Shown: positions 54,832-64,000 of the stretch, piece after piece
How positions within the stretch are numbered: position 1 is the first letter of the stretch
Layout: every line of letters begins with the position of its first letter
Source of the DNA: Desulfovibrio sp.
Lineage (GTDB): Bacteria > Desulfobacterota > Desulfovibrionia > Desulfovibrionales > Desulfovibrionaceae
Direction of reading: 5' to 3'
Assembly: GCA_030145055.1 (NCBI GenBank)
Contig: JAQYWK010000001.1
Coordinates: 186,001-250,000, forward strand
Length of the DNA: 64,000 bases
Program-made: the position numbers and the translations under genes
Notes under the pieces: generated by a model
The model's database searches: none
Seen by the model: the letters and a program-made list of their open reading frames with translations, nothing else
Told to the model about the DNA's origin: nothing

Positions 54832-55959
54832 TTAATTTGGAGAAATCTGCTCCACAAAAGTAAAAGTCCCATTGGTGAATTTTATAATATCAACCGATTT
54901 ATTCGGAACACGTATACCCTCAGGATAACTAATCTCACCAGTAACCCCTTTGAATCCAGTAGTAGAAGCCATCGCAGCGCGTACAGGCTCGGTCTCTGTG
55001 GTTCCTGCCCTGATCATAGCCTGTGCAAGCAGCATAACTGTGTCGTATCCAAGAGCCGCAAACCCGCTTTCAGGTGCTACTCCGAACATATTTTTATATT
55101 TTTTCACAAAACTACTAACTTCAGAAGCCGGATTATCATAGGCAACGTGGGTGGCAAAATAGATGGAATGGGCATACTCATCAGGTATGTCAGCTAGCCC
55201 TGGCGTATCAAATCCGTCACCGGAAACAATCGGCTGATCAAACCCTGCTTTGCGGACTTCAATCACATATTTAGGCGCATCAAACGGCAAAGAGGACATG
55301 AAAAGCACGTCCGGCTTGTCCGCTTCTTTCGGTAGTGGATACCCCTTGCTGTCAGCATTGTACCAGACTTCATTAACCACAGTTCCGCCATATTTACGAT
55401 ATCTGCGCTTAAAATATTTAGACAGCGTTTTACAGAATTCACTGGAAACATCCGTTCCCACGAAACAGCGAGTAGTATTAAGCCTGCGCTTGGCAAACTT
55501 TCCAGCAGCACGAGCCTGCATATTATCGCCAAAAGCAGTCATAAAAAAGTTTTTACCGTACATGTAAGGCAGGTTCTGCATGGTTGCGCCTGCGGCTACA
55601 AAAAGAAGTCCTTTTGTCGTTACAGCAGGAGCCGCTGCCATCACATAATCCGCGTCATTTAGGCCGATAACAGCAACAACGCCATCTTCGTTTGCAAGAT
55701 TACTCGCAGCCATGGCTGTTGTATCTAGATTGGACTGGCAATCTCCAACGATTAAACTAAGCTTCTTGCCCAGCACTCCGCCTTCACTGTTTATCACATC
55801 TCTAGCGAGTTCCATTCCGTGCAAACCAGGCTGATCAATCACAGCCATATTCCCAGTCAAACTGTAAAGTACGCCTACCTTGATGGTACCAGTTCCAGCC
55901 GAAGCAGAACCAGCACACATCCCCAAAACTATCAAACACATAAGTACTATTTTTTTCAT
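54832..55959 (-). CDS. Branched-chain amino-acid-type ABC transporter binding protein (LivK-like)
   Basis: 375 residues from ATG at 55959 (GGAGG upstream). Sec signal peptide of about 21 residues (MKKIVLMCLIVLGMCAGSASA). A type I periplasmic binding fold: VLYSLTGNMAVIDQPGLHG, VAVIGLNDADYVMAAAPAV, GGTVVNEVWYNA. No permease or ATPase genes are adjacent, so it may be an orphan receptor or share a transporter elsewhere. Substrate unknown (amide or amino acid). Confidence 0.88.
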   Translation of the reverse strand: MKKIVLMCLIVLGMCAGSASAGTGTIKVGVLYSLTGNMAVIDQPGLHGMELARDVINSEGGVLGKKLSLIVGDCQSNLDTTAMAASNLANEDGVVAVIGLNDADYVMAAAPAVTTKGLLFVAAGATMQNLPYMYGKNFFMTAFGDNMQARAAGKFAKRRLNTTRCFVGTDVSSEFCKTLSKYFKRRYRKYGGTVVNEVWYNADSKGYPLPKEADKPDVLFMSSLPFDAPKYVIEVRKAGFDQPIVSGDGFDTPGLADIPDEYAHSIYFATHVAYDNPASEVSSFVKKYKNMFGVAPESGFAALGYDTVMLLAQAMIRAGTTETEPVRAAMASTTGFKGVTGEISYPEGIRVPNKSVDIIKFTNGTFTFVEQISPN

Positions 55960-56046
55960 TTTACCTCCAAATTCTACCAAACAAAACCGTACACAATCAA
56001 AATCCAACGCATAACTCTATACTACAAATCACACTTAATTTATATC

Positions 56047-57525
56047 TTATTTCTTTAGGCCGAGCTTGGCTTGCTGTGCCTCAAGAAAATTCTGAAATTT
56101 ATTAATCTCTTCTTCTCGCTTCTTAGGAACAGTAGGAAATTCTGCCTCCTGACGATATCTTTTATCAGCGAGACCACGGCTTACCGCAGCTTCTGCTCCT
56201 AGTCCCTGCCACCCGGATGTATCCTGAGATAGTTTTTGAATATAACTTATACCCATGAAAGCGCGAGTGACTCTAGTGGTGTCGCGCAATCTACGCATAT
56301 CTTTAAATTCAGCTTTTGCTGCAACTTGCCGGATTGATTTATCAAGTGAAACCATTTTTTCGGGCATTTTAAGCCTTTCAAAAACAGCTCCGTGATTATT
56401 AAGAATTTGCCCCCTATCCCCTGCGGTTGTGGGATCAATATAAAATCCGGCATAAAGACCGCTCTTATCAAAAACGGAAAGATCACAAGACAAGTCGACT
56501 CCAACCCCGCAAGTAAGACAAGTCACATCCCGGTGCCGCGGCATAACATCTCGGGCCCACCACTCGTCACTATTCATGGGATCGATAATAGTCCTCCCGT
56601 TCTCGGGAGCGAATTCACTAATAGGAGAGCGTTTTAAAGTTCCAGACATCAGTTCACTTACCTGCGTCCAAGCAGCAACTCCGAGAACTCCTTTGAAGTC
56701 TCGCCGACGTCTTCTGGAAAGCAAAAACAAACCTTTGTAAAGCTTGTCTAAAGTTGTGCCGCCTTCCTCGGAAGAGTTAAACATCACATATTCATTAAAT
56801 CCGCCGCCAATGCTCAGATTAAAAGGAGTCCTGATTAAAACGGACCCGGTATCGTTTTGCGGAACTAAAAAATCAGCTAAATCATGCCCATCCGTAGGGA
56901 GCCAGCCCATAGTTCCACCGATGGTAATCATACCACCTAGAACCTTCATATAATCTTCGGGAGACTCACCTAATCCGCCCACACCTATAGAATATTCTGT
57001 CTGTGAAAATCTACGGGAAAACATACGGCTCTCGTTAACCCTTGAATACAAAACATCCGCCATGGAACCGATTACTTTAATCTCGGTTTGGCTATTATCG
57101 CCCGGAATAAAGCGAAAATCCCCTATGGGTGAATCCATTTTTTCTAAATTGTCCCAATTATCAAGAGCCTGACGCTCCCACTGCACAGACTGCAAGAAAT
57201 TCATAGCATCACTTCGCGAACCGAAAATATCTAAAGAACGGGTCATGCCCGCAGTATCGAGCACATTTTTACAGTATGACTGCAATCCGCATATAGCTAA
57301 TGCCCCTTTACGTTGGCGCAGTTTCTTTAGTGTTTTCACTATACTGCGTATTCCAGCACTACTTATATAGCGGACGCCTTCCATATCAAAAGCCATACAC
57401 GCGAGTGATTCGTCCAAGAGAAGATCATCAAGAACCTTATCCAGTTCCGCCGAGCCATAAGCATCAATTCGTTCACCCATGCTGACGACAACGCTTTCCC
57501 CGTGTCTACGAACTTTAATATCCAT
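56047..57525 (-). CDS. STAS-domain protein with large C-terminal domain of unknown function
   Basis: 492 residues. Residues 1-110 are a STAS domain like anti-sigma-factor antagonists, with the serine pair of YISSAGIRSIVKTL (S55-S56) at the usual phosphorylation site. The other ~380 residues include Gly-rich stretches (GVGGLGESPEDYMKVLGGMITIGGTMGW, SIGGGFNEYVMF) and an acidic HD-like segment, with no family I recognise. It is a possible substrate for the PP2C output of the chemosensory operon, but is not near it. AGGAG precedes the ATG. It precedes the LivK-type gene. Confidence 0.8.
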   Translation of the reverse strand: MDIKVRRHGESVVVSMGERIDAYGSAELDKVLDDLLLDESLACMAFDMEGVRYISSAGIRSIVKTLKKLRQRKGALAICGLQSYCKNVLDTAGMTRSLDIFGSRSDAMNFLQSVQWERQALDNWDNLEKMDSPIGDFRFIPGDNSQTEIKVIGSMADVLYSRVNESRMFSRRFSQTEYSIGVGGLGESPEDYMKVLGGMITIGGTMGWLPTDGHDLADFLVPQNDTGSVLIRTPFNLSIGGGFNEYVMFNSSEEGGTTLDKLYKGLFLLSRRRRRDFKGVLGVAAWTQVSELMSGTLKRSPISEFAPENGRTIIDPMNSDEWWARDVMPRHRDVTCLTCGVGVDLSCDLSVFDKSGLYAGFYIDPTTAGDRGQILNNHGAVFERLKMPEKMVSLDKSIRQVAAKAEFKDMRRLRDTTRVTRAFMGISYIQKLSQDTSGWQGLGAEAAVSRGLADKRYRQEAEFPTVPKKREEEINKFQNFLEAQQAKLGLKK

Positions 57526-57680
57526 TAATTCTTCTCCTGTTCAAAACCCATAACTCACATAATATTAAGTACAATTGCAAGAGTAACATTGTCATAACCC
57601 GTTCATCTTGTGAAGTTACTTCGAGAAAACCTGTACTATTTTTTCCTGCTCTGGTAATTATGATTATAAGAGGTCCCGCT

Positions 57681-58604
57681 ATGAAAAAAATAGTAAATAA
57701 GCTCATCCCGAACTCTGCTACCGGGAAGTTCATCAAGCAAGCTCTTGAAAATAAAAATATGTCCATCAAAGATGTTCTTCATGGTTATATGTATATCCGC
57801 TGGCCCAAAGCATATATTGGCGCGGCATTGGGCGAAAACAATCTTGCACCCATTGCGGATTTTTTTGCAAGCCTTGTTGCATCCCCTGATAATAAAGAAA
57901 AAAGAGACCAGTTAAAAAAGGATTTTGCCGACTCATACCACGGTAAAATAATTACGACAGACGAAGCTATCAAACTCGTAAATATCGGACGCGAAGTTTC
58001 CGTGACCCTACCGGAAAGAGTCTTACCATATGAGACTGCAAGAGACATAATACTTAGTGAACCAGATCACATTGTCGCCCTTGAATGCCCCTGCCGAGCA
58101 TCAAGAAAAAACCCATGCCAGCCATTGGATGTGTGCCTGATCGTGGGTGAACCCTTTGCATCATTTGTCATTCAAAATCATGGTAAAAAGGCGCACCGCA
58201 TTACAATTGATGAAGCAGAAAGAACTCTTGAAGCGGAAAATGCGAGGGGACATGTTCACCACGCATTCTTTAAAGACGTAATGTTAGGTAGATTTTACGC
58301 TATCTGTAATTGTTGCCCATGCTGCTGCGGAGCAATGGAAGCCATGAGAAACGGCGTGCCGATGCTAGCCCCTTCAGGCTATATAGCCATTGTTGACCCG
58401 CATAAATGCATAGGATGCGGACAATGTATGGAATATTGCCCATTCGGCGCAATGTCGGTTCACAGCAAGCGCATGCATATAGATCCAGAGAAATGTATGG
58501 GGTGCGGAGTCTGCGTAAATAAATGCAGAAAAGATTCGTTGCACTTAGCGAGAAATAAGAAGCATCCTGAACCGCTTCTAGTTGAAAAGCTGATTAATCA
58601 ATAA
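57681..58604 (+). CDS. 4Fe-4S ferredoxin-type protein with Cys-rich CNCCPCCC segment
   Basis: 307 residues from the ATG at 57681. Two 4Fe-4S motifs at the C-terminus: CIGCGQCMEYCP and CMGCGVCVNKC. Before them two unusual Cys clusters: CPCRASRKNPC around residue 140 and CNCCPCCCGAME around 212. This resembles 4Fe-4S proteins of sulfate reducers with additional metal sites. No partner gene adjacent except the convergent HD-GYP gene. Electron-transfer function is inferred. AGAGG upstream of ATG; terminator follows. Confidence 0.88.
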   Translation: MKKIVNKLIPNSATGKFIKQALENKNMSIKDVLHGYMYIRWPKAYIGAALGENNLAPIADFFASLVASPDNKEKRDQLKKDFADSYHGKIITTDEAIKLVNIGREVSVTLPERVLPYETARDIILSEPDHIVALECPCRASRKNPCQPLDVCLIVGEPFASFVIQNHGKKAHRITIDEAERTLEAENARGHVHHAFFKDVMLGRFYAICNCCPCCCGAMEAMRNGVPMLAPSGYIAIVDPHKCIGCGQCMEYCPFGAMSVHSKRMHIDPEKCMGCGVCVNKCRKDSLHLARNKKHPEPLLVEKLINQ

Positions 58605-58620
58605 TTACTGATCACAAAAA

Positions 58621-58654
58621 AAAGGCATTGAAATAATTTCAATGCCTTTTTTTT
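58621..58654. terminator. Bidirectional terminator
   Basis: Stem AAAGGCATTGAAA/TTTCAATGCCTTT with TAA loop and T-run, between the Fe-S gene and the convergent HD-GYP gene. Confidence 0.9.
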
Positions 58655-58664
58655 AAAATTTAAA

Positions 58665-59771
58665 TTAGCCGTCCGGGTAAATTTTACGAAGCTCACGAAT
58701 TTCTTCGATGTTATCAAAGAATAACTCGGTTAAGAAAGGATCAAACTGCTTCCCTTTCTGTTCTTCAAAATAGCCTCGTATCTTCTCAACTGACCAAGCT
58801 TTCTTATATACGCGGTCGCTGCCTAAGGCATCATACACATCCGCTATGCCAGTTATACGCCCGTAAATATTTATATCTTCACCGGCAAGACCTTGGGGGT
58901 ACCCTTTACCATCCCAGCGCTCATGATGTTCATGAGCCACGATCGCCGCTGCCTTAATAATAGGTCTTTCAGAATGCTTTAAAATTTCATAACCAATAGT
59001 GGTATGAGTTTTGATAATATCAAATTCTTCTGAGGTCAGCTTACCTGGCTTATTCAGCACAGTATCAGGGATACCTATTTTACCAACATCATGCATTGGT
59101 GCGGCGAGTCTGAGCAGATTAGCTTTTTCTTCGCCTAGTCCAGCACGAAGAGCCAAAATACGAGTATATTCGGCAACCCTGCGAACATGCTTTGCAGTTT
59201 CATTTGAGCGAGTTTCTACAACCTCGCCAAGGGTCATAATGATCTCTTTCTGAGTCTCGATGACCTCAACCTGCAATTCCATAAGCGCATCTTGAGCTTC
59301 TTTTCTAACCTTGATTTCACTACGCAAATCTTCAGTGCGCCTCTGAACTTCAACTTCCAGATGCTCTTTATACTGCTTGTTTTCTTTGATCAGGCTGGCT
59401 CTTTCAAGTCCTTGAGTCAGAGCATGCTCAAGAATGCTGAGATCTACGACAGGCTTTGTAACAAAATCCCATGCTCCAAGGCGCACAGCTTTGATCGCAT
59501 CCTGAATAAGCCCAGCACCTGAAACAACGAGGATAGGCATATCAGGTTTTTCTTCGCGCACAACTTTTAGAACTTCAAAGCCGTCAACTCGCGGCATATT
59601 CAAATCAACAAGAACGGCATCAGGTTCTTTTTCTCTAAAAATTTCAATACCTTCAGCCCCGTCTCCAGCATTTAGGATATTAAACCCAGAATCACTGAGA
59701 TAGTCGCTAATTGTTTCGCGCACAAAAGCTTCATCATCAATAACCAGGATTGTTAATTCAGAATTATCCAA
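58665..59771 (-). CDS. Response regulator with HD-GYP c-di-GMP phosphodiesterase (RpfG-type)
   Basis: 368 residues. Receiver (about 1-120: VIDDEAFVRETI, Asp in VLVDLNMPRVDG, Lys in FVTKPVVD), coiled linker (about 130-180) and an HD-GYP domain (about 180-365): MHDVGKIGIPD, HHERWDGKGYPQGL and ADVYDALGSDRVY. It degrades c-di-GMP to GMP or pGpG. Single gene with a following terminator on the convergent side. The cognate kinase is not in the window. Confidence 0.95.
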   Translation of the reverse strand: MDNSELTILVIDDEAFVRETISDYLSDSGFNILNAGDGAEGIEIFREKEPDAVLVDLNMPRVDGFEVLKVVREEKPDMPILVVSGAGLIQDAIKAVRLGAWDFVTKPVVDLSILEHALTQGLERASLIKENKQYKEHLEVEVQRRTEDLRSEIKVRKEAQDALMELQVEVIETQKEIIMTLGEVVETRSNETAKHVRRVAEYTRILALRAGLGEEKANLLRLAAPMHDVGKIGIPDTVLNKPGKLTSEEFDIIKTHTTIGYEILKHSERPIIKAAAIVAHEHHERWDGKGYPQGLAGEDINIYGRITGIADVYDALGSDRVYKKAWSVEKIRGYFEEQKGKQFDPFLTELFFDNIEEIRELRKIYPDG

Positions 59772-59888
59772 CTTCTACCTCTACGACGTTTAGAGAAAAT
59801 GAATACGAGTCCTAATGGGCAAGAAACTAATAACAAAAAAGGAAATCATTTAAAATGGGTAATCATCTAAAATTACTATTAAGACCCT

Positions 59889-59927
59889 AAAAAAAAAACG
59901 CCGAAAAGGATATTCCTTTTCGACGTT
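59889..59927 (-). terminator. Terminator after ppiB
   Basis: Stem AACGCCGAAAAGGA/TCCTTTTCGACGTT (one mismatch) with TAT loop; T-run on the minus strand. Confidence 0.85.
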
Positions 59928-59953
59928 AAATCTAACTAACTTGCTGTTGAAGA

Positions 59954-60463
59954 CTAAGCTTCAAAACGAACCATGGAAATAATGCTGATTGGATCAACTG
60001 GCACATCATCCATACCACCGTGGCTACGAGTGCGAACTTTCTTAATTTTTTCGATCGCTTCCATGCCTTCGATGACCTTACCGAATACACAATATCCCCA
60101 ACCCTGAGGGTCTTTGGAAGAGTGATTCAAGAAACCATTGTCTTTCACGTTAATGAAAAACTGTGAAGATGCGGAATGTGGGTCCATGGTACGAGCCATT
60201 GCGAGTGTACCCACTTCATTCTTAAGACCATTATCTGCTTCATTTTCAACAGGAGCGTTTGACTTTTTTTCCTTCATGGAAAAATCAAATCCGCCACCCT
60301 GAACCATGAAATTATTGATAACTCTGTGAAAGATTGTTCCTGGGTAGAAATCTTCATCCACATATTTCAAAAAGTTAGCAACAGTTTTTGGAGCTTTATC
60401 TTCGTAAAGCTCAATCAAAACTTCGCCTTCAGGTGTTTCCATCATTACCATTGGATTAGCCAT
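59954..60463 (-). CDS. ppiB: Cyclophilin-type peptidyl-prolyl cis-trans isomerase
   Basis: 169 residues from ATG at 60463 (GGAGGAA upstream). Cyclophilin motifs FHRVINNFMVQGG, ASSQFFINV and VFGKVIEGMEAI. It speeds proline isomerisation in protein folding, cytoplasmic (no signal peptide). Upstream of it the DUF401 permease gene ends 53 bases before, same strand. Identity is clear. Confidence 0.96.
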   Translation of the reverse strand: MANPMVMMETPEGEVLIELYEDKAPKTVANFLKYVDEDFYPGTIFHRVINNFMVQGGGFDFSMKEKKSNAPVENEADNGLKNEVGTLAMARTMDPHSASSQFFINVKDNGFLNHSSKDPQGWGYCVFGKVIEGMEAIEKIKKVRTRSHGGMDDVPVDPISIISMVRFEA

Positions 60464-60515
60464 ATCGTTATTCCTCCGATTTTTTATTTCTTGTCCCCTT
60501 AGGGGTCCTGTCGTC

Positions 60516-61799
60516 CTACACCAAAACAAAAAAGTACGCTACTCCTAGGGAGAGCAAGACAAGACTGGGTAACAAGACTTTTTTCCACATTGAAAACAAA
60601 TCTACCTTAAAATACTCGCAGGTCAAAAGAAAACATATATGTATTGGAGATGCCATCAGTCCCGCAAAACCGGAAAACATGCAAAGCATAGCCCACGCAG
60701 GCAATTGTGATTGTATCCCCATGGTATCAACCAACCCCACAACAAGTGGCATTGCTGCGCCGACAAAGGCCAAGGTAATGCCTGAAATAAACCCAATTAC
60801 GAAAGGAACAAATACAGCTGCAGCAATTAATGCAGCATCCCCGCCGGCTAAGCGGGCCAGCTCGTCAACAACTCCGCAAGCGCCTAAGATATCTTTAAAT
60901 ATAAACACGCACAAAATCAGAAAGATCATACTTAAAAATCTTTTTTGTCGTACTAAAAAGAGAATTACCGGAGCAGATCCAGAGTTGGCGAACGCTGCGC
61001 AAAGAACAGCCAAAAATAAAGCAAGTATAACCCCAACTTCAAACGCAATATCTGAAAATATTATGGATAATAAAACTTCAAAAAACAATGCCCCACAAAT
61101 TGCTACAATTAACGGAAGTCCCTCTTTTACTACTTTAAAAACACCACCCGGCTGAATCTTCAAACTATCATGAACACCCTCTTCAAGAGGGAGTACGGAC
61201 GGTCTTAAAAAAAAGAAATATCCAAGCAAAATACACGCAAGCGTGCCAGGCGCAGTATAACTGATAAATTTAAATATGGACATATTACATAAGGCCGCCC
61301 CAAGAATCATTCCTGGATAGAGAGGCCATGCGAGTTCCCAAACATGCCTGAACCAATAATTGATTACCGCCTTATTCTTATCTGAAACATCAAGCCCTTC
61401 CGCGGCTTCACGAATCATGGGAGCTGAGAAAATTGCGCCACCCGGCATAGGAAGTAGCCCGATCAATGCAGGAAAAAACACCAGACGCAAACGAGGACTC
61501 TTAAGATATCCCGTCAACGACTCCATTATCCGCCCGGCCTGTCCGGTCTTTTCAAGTAGCCCGCTAAGAAGCATAATCAATCCGACAATCAAAACCAAAT
61601 AAATAGTTTTGTCATCCATAACCGCGTCTCTGGCCGCTAAATAGAGTTCAGCCATCTTCATTTTAGTTAGCATAGCTAAAACAAAACCACCGAAAAGAAT
61701 TGAGAGTCCTACCCCAAGCTTAAACCTGATACCAAACAACATGCAGAGAAAAATAAAGATGATTTTTACTAGAGGCAGGAGATGGGCTAAAGAATCCAT
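60516..61799 (-). CDS. DUF401-family membrane protein, likely transporter
   Basis: 427 residues with about ten hydrophobic segments. The DUF401 family signature GLLPMPGGAIFSAPMIREAAEGLD is present, and MMP-like loops between helices; the family resembles anion or carboxylate permeases of the arsenite/tricarboxylate type. Substrate unknown. TGGAGA precedes the ATG. It follows a TPR membrane gene and precedes ppiB. Confidence 0.85.
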   Translation of the reverse strand: MDSLAHLLPLVKIIFIFLCMLFGIRFKLGVGLSILFGGFVLAMLTKMKMAELYLAARDAVMDDKTIYLVLIVGLIMLLSGLLEKTGQAGRIMESLTGYLKSPRLRLVFFPALIGLLPMPGGAIFSAPMIREAAEGLDVSDKNKAVINYWFRHVWELAWPLYPGMILGAALCNMSIFKFISYTAPGTLACILLGYFFFLRPSVLPLEEGVHDSLKIQPGGVFKVVKEGLPLIVAICGALFFEVLLSIIFSDIAFEVGVILALFLAVLCAAFANSGSAPVILFLVRQKRFLSMIFLILCVFIFKDILGACGVVDELARLAGGDAALIAAAVFVPFVIGFISGITLAFVGAAMPLVVGLVDTMGIQSQLPAWAMLCMFSGFAGLMASPIHICFLLTCEYFKVDLFSMWKKVLLPSLVLLSLGVAYFFVLV

Positions 61800-61814
61800 T
61801 GTAAATCTCCAGGG

Positions 61815-63530
61815 CTAAGGGATAAGGCTCAAGTTTTTCTGCGCAAGTTTATTGCCGGGATCAATTTCAAGAGCTTTGCGTAAGGTCGCGCGAGCATCAG
61901 AATAATTACCGCGCATGGCGTAAAGAATCCCCATATTAACCATGGAATCCACAAGGTGCGGATCAAGCTCAAGAGCTTTTTTGTAATCACGCAAAGCTTC
62001 ATCTAATTTGCCCTGCTTATGATTGGCAACACCCCGATTAGCGTACGCGCTTGCATAGTTTGGATTAACCACCAAAGCTTGCCTGTATAGATTCATAGCA
62101 CTGACTTGTTCGCCGCGCTTACTATAAATATTAGCAAGGTTTGTCATAGCCTTGTAATGTGAAGGATCAGCCTTAATTGCGGCTTTGAAATGTTTTGCGG
62201 CTTTAGCTGAATCCTTTTTGCGGTCCAGCAGATTCCCATAGTTGTAATGCATATGGTGATTATTCTCAGTCACAGAAAGCGCGCGCTCATATAATGAACC
62301 ACTATCTTCCCAATATCCAGCCTGAGTATATGCCCCCGCGAGCAGAACCATAACAACAATTGCCCCCACGCCAACAGCGACTTTAGCAGGAATACGCCAC
62401 ACTTTAACCAAATGAGCAACCCCGAAACATATCGCAATATAAAGCCCGACAAACGGGATATAAGCATAACGGTCTGCCATGGACTGATCTCCGACCTGAA
62501 TGAGTCCGATAACAGGAACAAGGGTTCCTAGGTACCAAAACCAACCAACCGCAACGAAAGGAGATTTTTTGATATATCTAACGCATAGGGCCGAAATGGC
62601 TATAATAAAAACTGCGGCAGAAATGGGTTTCCAAATGGCGATATCTTGCGGATAGGGATAAAACACCGCCAGATCAACGGGGAAAACCAGTTCGCGTAAA
62701 TATGAAACCCATGATGTCAGCGCGTTCGCAGCTCTTAGCGCAAACGGGAACGACTCACTGGACTGCATAGCGCCGTCACCCTTCTGAGCCATAAAAGTCA
62801 GCACCGAGGAAAGCACGGATAGCAGTACTAGCGGTAATTTTTCGATAGCCAGCTTAATAAATTTTGCAACAGGATTCTTTTTAAGATCAATCCTGCCAAG
62901 GGGCCAGAAATCAAGGAGAAGTAGCGCGGCAGGCAAAGTTACAACCATAGGTTTGGCAAGAATTCCAAGTCCGGTAAAGAAAAAAGTAAGCGCGTAGCTA
63001 CTCATATTTTTACTCTTCACCCAGTCCAGCCAGCTTATCATTCCAAGTAGCCAGAAAAGGGTGCAAAGCACGTCTTTACGTTCAGAAACCCACGCTACAG
63101 ACTCAACATGCACGGGATGCACGGCAAAAAGGGCCGCAACAAAAAATGAAGGGAACAAGCCGCCCTCTTCGAGTCCTGCCGTAGCTTTGATCAGGAAAAA
63201 GAAAAGCAGTAGCACATTCACAAGGTGCAAAAATACATTCACCAAATGACGCGCACCGGCAGAGTCACCGAATAGCGAGGTGTCCAACATATGCGAAACA
63301 ACTGTCAGCGGATGGTAATTGGAAAGTTGGAAAGAACTGAAAGCCCATACGACATTCTCAGCCGAAATGCCTTCCATAACTCTCTCATTATCAGTCACAT
63401 AGCTCGTGTCATCGTAGGTAACCAGCTCGAAATCTCCGCACTGGGAATATACAATAAGCACAAGCGCAGTCAGAATAACTGCCGCAACCATACCTTTCTT
63501 GAAATCATTATCCGCTGCAAAACCAAGCAT
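61815..63530 (-). CDS. TMTC-like membrane protein with TPR repeats
   Basis: 571 residues. About 1-400 has ten or so TM helices with the signature loop VTYDDTSYVTDNERV and HPVHVESVAWVSERKDVL, as in TMTC/O-mannosyltransferase-like proteins. The last ~150 residues are four tetratricopeptide repeats (PSHYKAMTNLANIYSKRGEQ, YASAYANRGVANHKQGKLDEA, and so on) on the cytoplasmic or periplasmic side. It likely glycosylates or presents a surface glycan. It follows the family-2 glycosyltransferase gene by eight bases, suggesting co-expression. Confidence 0.87.
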   Translation of the reverse strand: MLGFAADNDFKKGMVAAVILTALVLIVYSQCGDFELVTYDDTSYVTDNERVMEGISAENVVWAFSSFQLSNYHPLTVVSHMLDTSLFGDSAGARHLVNVFLHLVNVLLLFFFLIKATAGLEEGGLFPSFFVAALFAVHPVHVESVAWVSERKDVLCTLFWLLGMISWLDWVKSKNMSSYALTFFFTGLGILAKPMVVTLPAALLLLDFWPLGRIDLKKNPVAKFIKLAIEKLPLVLLSVLSSVLTFMAQKGDGAMQSSESFPFALRAANALTSWVSYLRELVFPVDLAVFYPYPQDIAIWKPISAAVFIIAISALCVRYIKKSPFVAVGWFWYLGTLVPVIGLIQVGDQSMADRYAYIPFVGLYIAICFGVAHLVKVWRIPAKVAVGVGAIVVMVLLAGAYTQAGYWEDSGSLYERALSVTENNHHMHYNYGNLLDRKKDSAKAAKHFKAAIKADPSHYKAMTNLANIYSKRGEQVSAMNLYRQALVVNPNYASAYANRGVANHKQGKLDEALRDYKKALELDPHLVDSMVNMGILYAMRGNYSDARATLRKALEIDPGNKLAQKNLSLIP

Positions 63531-63538
63531 ATGCGGTC

Positions 63539-64000
63539 CTATCTATCCTTACGAGGTTCAATTGACTTGAGAAATTCACACTTCATCCAACCAAGCTTAT
63601 GCAGGGCTGTTTCACAGGAACACCTGACCACTCCAATCCCGTACTTAACGGAACGCTGAAAACTGATGGAAGAAGAATCATCCATGTAACGCGTAGGGCA
63701 AGTCACTTCGCCAATATCAAATCCGGCATAAATAACCTGACAGAGCATCTGGTTATCAAAAACAAAATCATCATCATTTTCGTTAAAAGGGATGCTTTCA
63801 AGCAGTTCGCGAGAAAAAGCGCGGTAGCCCGTGTGATATTCAGAAAGCTTATAGCCGACCATCACATTCTGGAAAAAGGTAAGAAAACGGTTTGCGATAT
63901 ATTTATAGAGAGGCATTCCGCCCTTACGCGCACCAGTTCCTAAAATGCGGGACCCGAGCATACAGTCAAAAACGCCGTTTGCAATGGGTGAAACCATGGC
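63539..64000 (-). CDS. Family-2 glycosyltransferase (DPM1/polyprenyl-type), N-terminus beyond the window
   Basis: The visible 150 or so residues are the C-terminal half of a GT2 enzyme: DCMLGSRILGTGARKGGMPLYKYIANRFLTFF, the GYRAFSRELL segment and a C-terminal NENDDDFVFDNQMLCQV region typical of DPM1-like or dolichol/undecaprenyl-phosphate mannose transferases. The catalytic Asp motifs are in the missing part. It ends eight bases before the TMTC-like gene, which suggests the two act on the same glycan. Confidence 0.87.
   Translation of the reverse strand, partial: AMVSPIANGVFDCMLGSRILGTGARKGGMPLYKYIANRFLTFFQNVMVGYKLSEYHTGYRAFSRELLESIPFNENDDDFVFDNQMLCQVIYAGFDIGEVTCPTRYMDDSSSISFQRSVKYGIGVVRCSCETALHKLGWMKCEFLKSIEPRKDR

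Overview
The window looks like the chromosome of a marine, moderately AT-rich sulfate reducer of the Desulfovibrionaceae (Maridesulfovibrio-like). This is an inference from several traits: an F0-only ATP synthase operon (atpZ-atpI-atpB-atpE) followed by the redox repressor rex, a LonB-type protease, a C_GCAxxG_C_C redox protein, many chemosensory and c-di-GMP proteins, and mostly short intergenic gaps. No rRNA, tRNA, CRISPR array or insertion sequence was found.

Positions 1-12638, all on the minus strand, hold a PhoB-type regulator (cut by the window edge) and a complete alternative chemosensory operon. Its order, MCP, CheW, CheR-TPR, WspD-like CheW, CheA-REC, CheB, is that of Pseudomonas wspABCDEF. 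The output gene is not a WspR-type diguanylate cyclase but a receiver fused to a PP2C/SpoIIE-type phosphatase, followed by a second MCP with a c-type haem motif in its periplasmic domain. A STAS-domain protein at 56.0-57.5 kb is a possible downstream partner.

Positions 12.9-34.4 kb carry mixed housekeeping and accessory genes: a CII-like DNA-binding protein, dapF, a YhhQ-type transporter, a small RHS protein, a GGDEF protein, two glycosyltransferases, a CheV, a tautomerase, pgeF, a 5-formyl-THF cyclo-ligase, rlmH, rsmG, a MarR/MFS efflux pair with clear operator dyads, a YbhN-like membrane protein, an NtrC-like regulator lacking a normal GAFTGA loop, rex and the F0 operon.

Positions 34.7-46.3 kb hold a LonB-like protease, a LysM lipoprotein, a two-gene K+ channel/cNMP-binding unit, an RlpA-like lipoprotein, an HU/IHF protein, a HIT protein, a radical SAM protein, an AhpF/TrxR-like flavoprotein and an alpha/beta-hydrolase lipoprotein.

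Positions 46.4-51.5 kb are the most unusual part. Two unrelated proteins share the same first 16 residues and a 202-bp leader repeat containing a hairpin. The same hairpin precedes the RHS gene 30 kb away. Next to them a full-length LysR gene is interrupted by a single in-frame TGA at the position of the family's conserved Cys (GCSYR motif), divergent from a C_GCAxxG_C_C protein, so selenocysteine is a serious possibility.

Positions 51.5-64.0 kb hold gapA, a GAF protein, pepA, a LivK-type binding protein, the STAS protein, a ferredoxin-like Fe-S protein, an HD-GYP regulator, ppiB, a DUF401 permease, a TMTC-like TPR membrane protein and the end of a family-2 glycosyltransferase.
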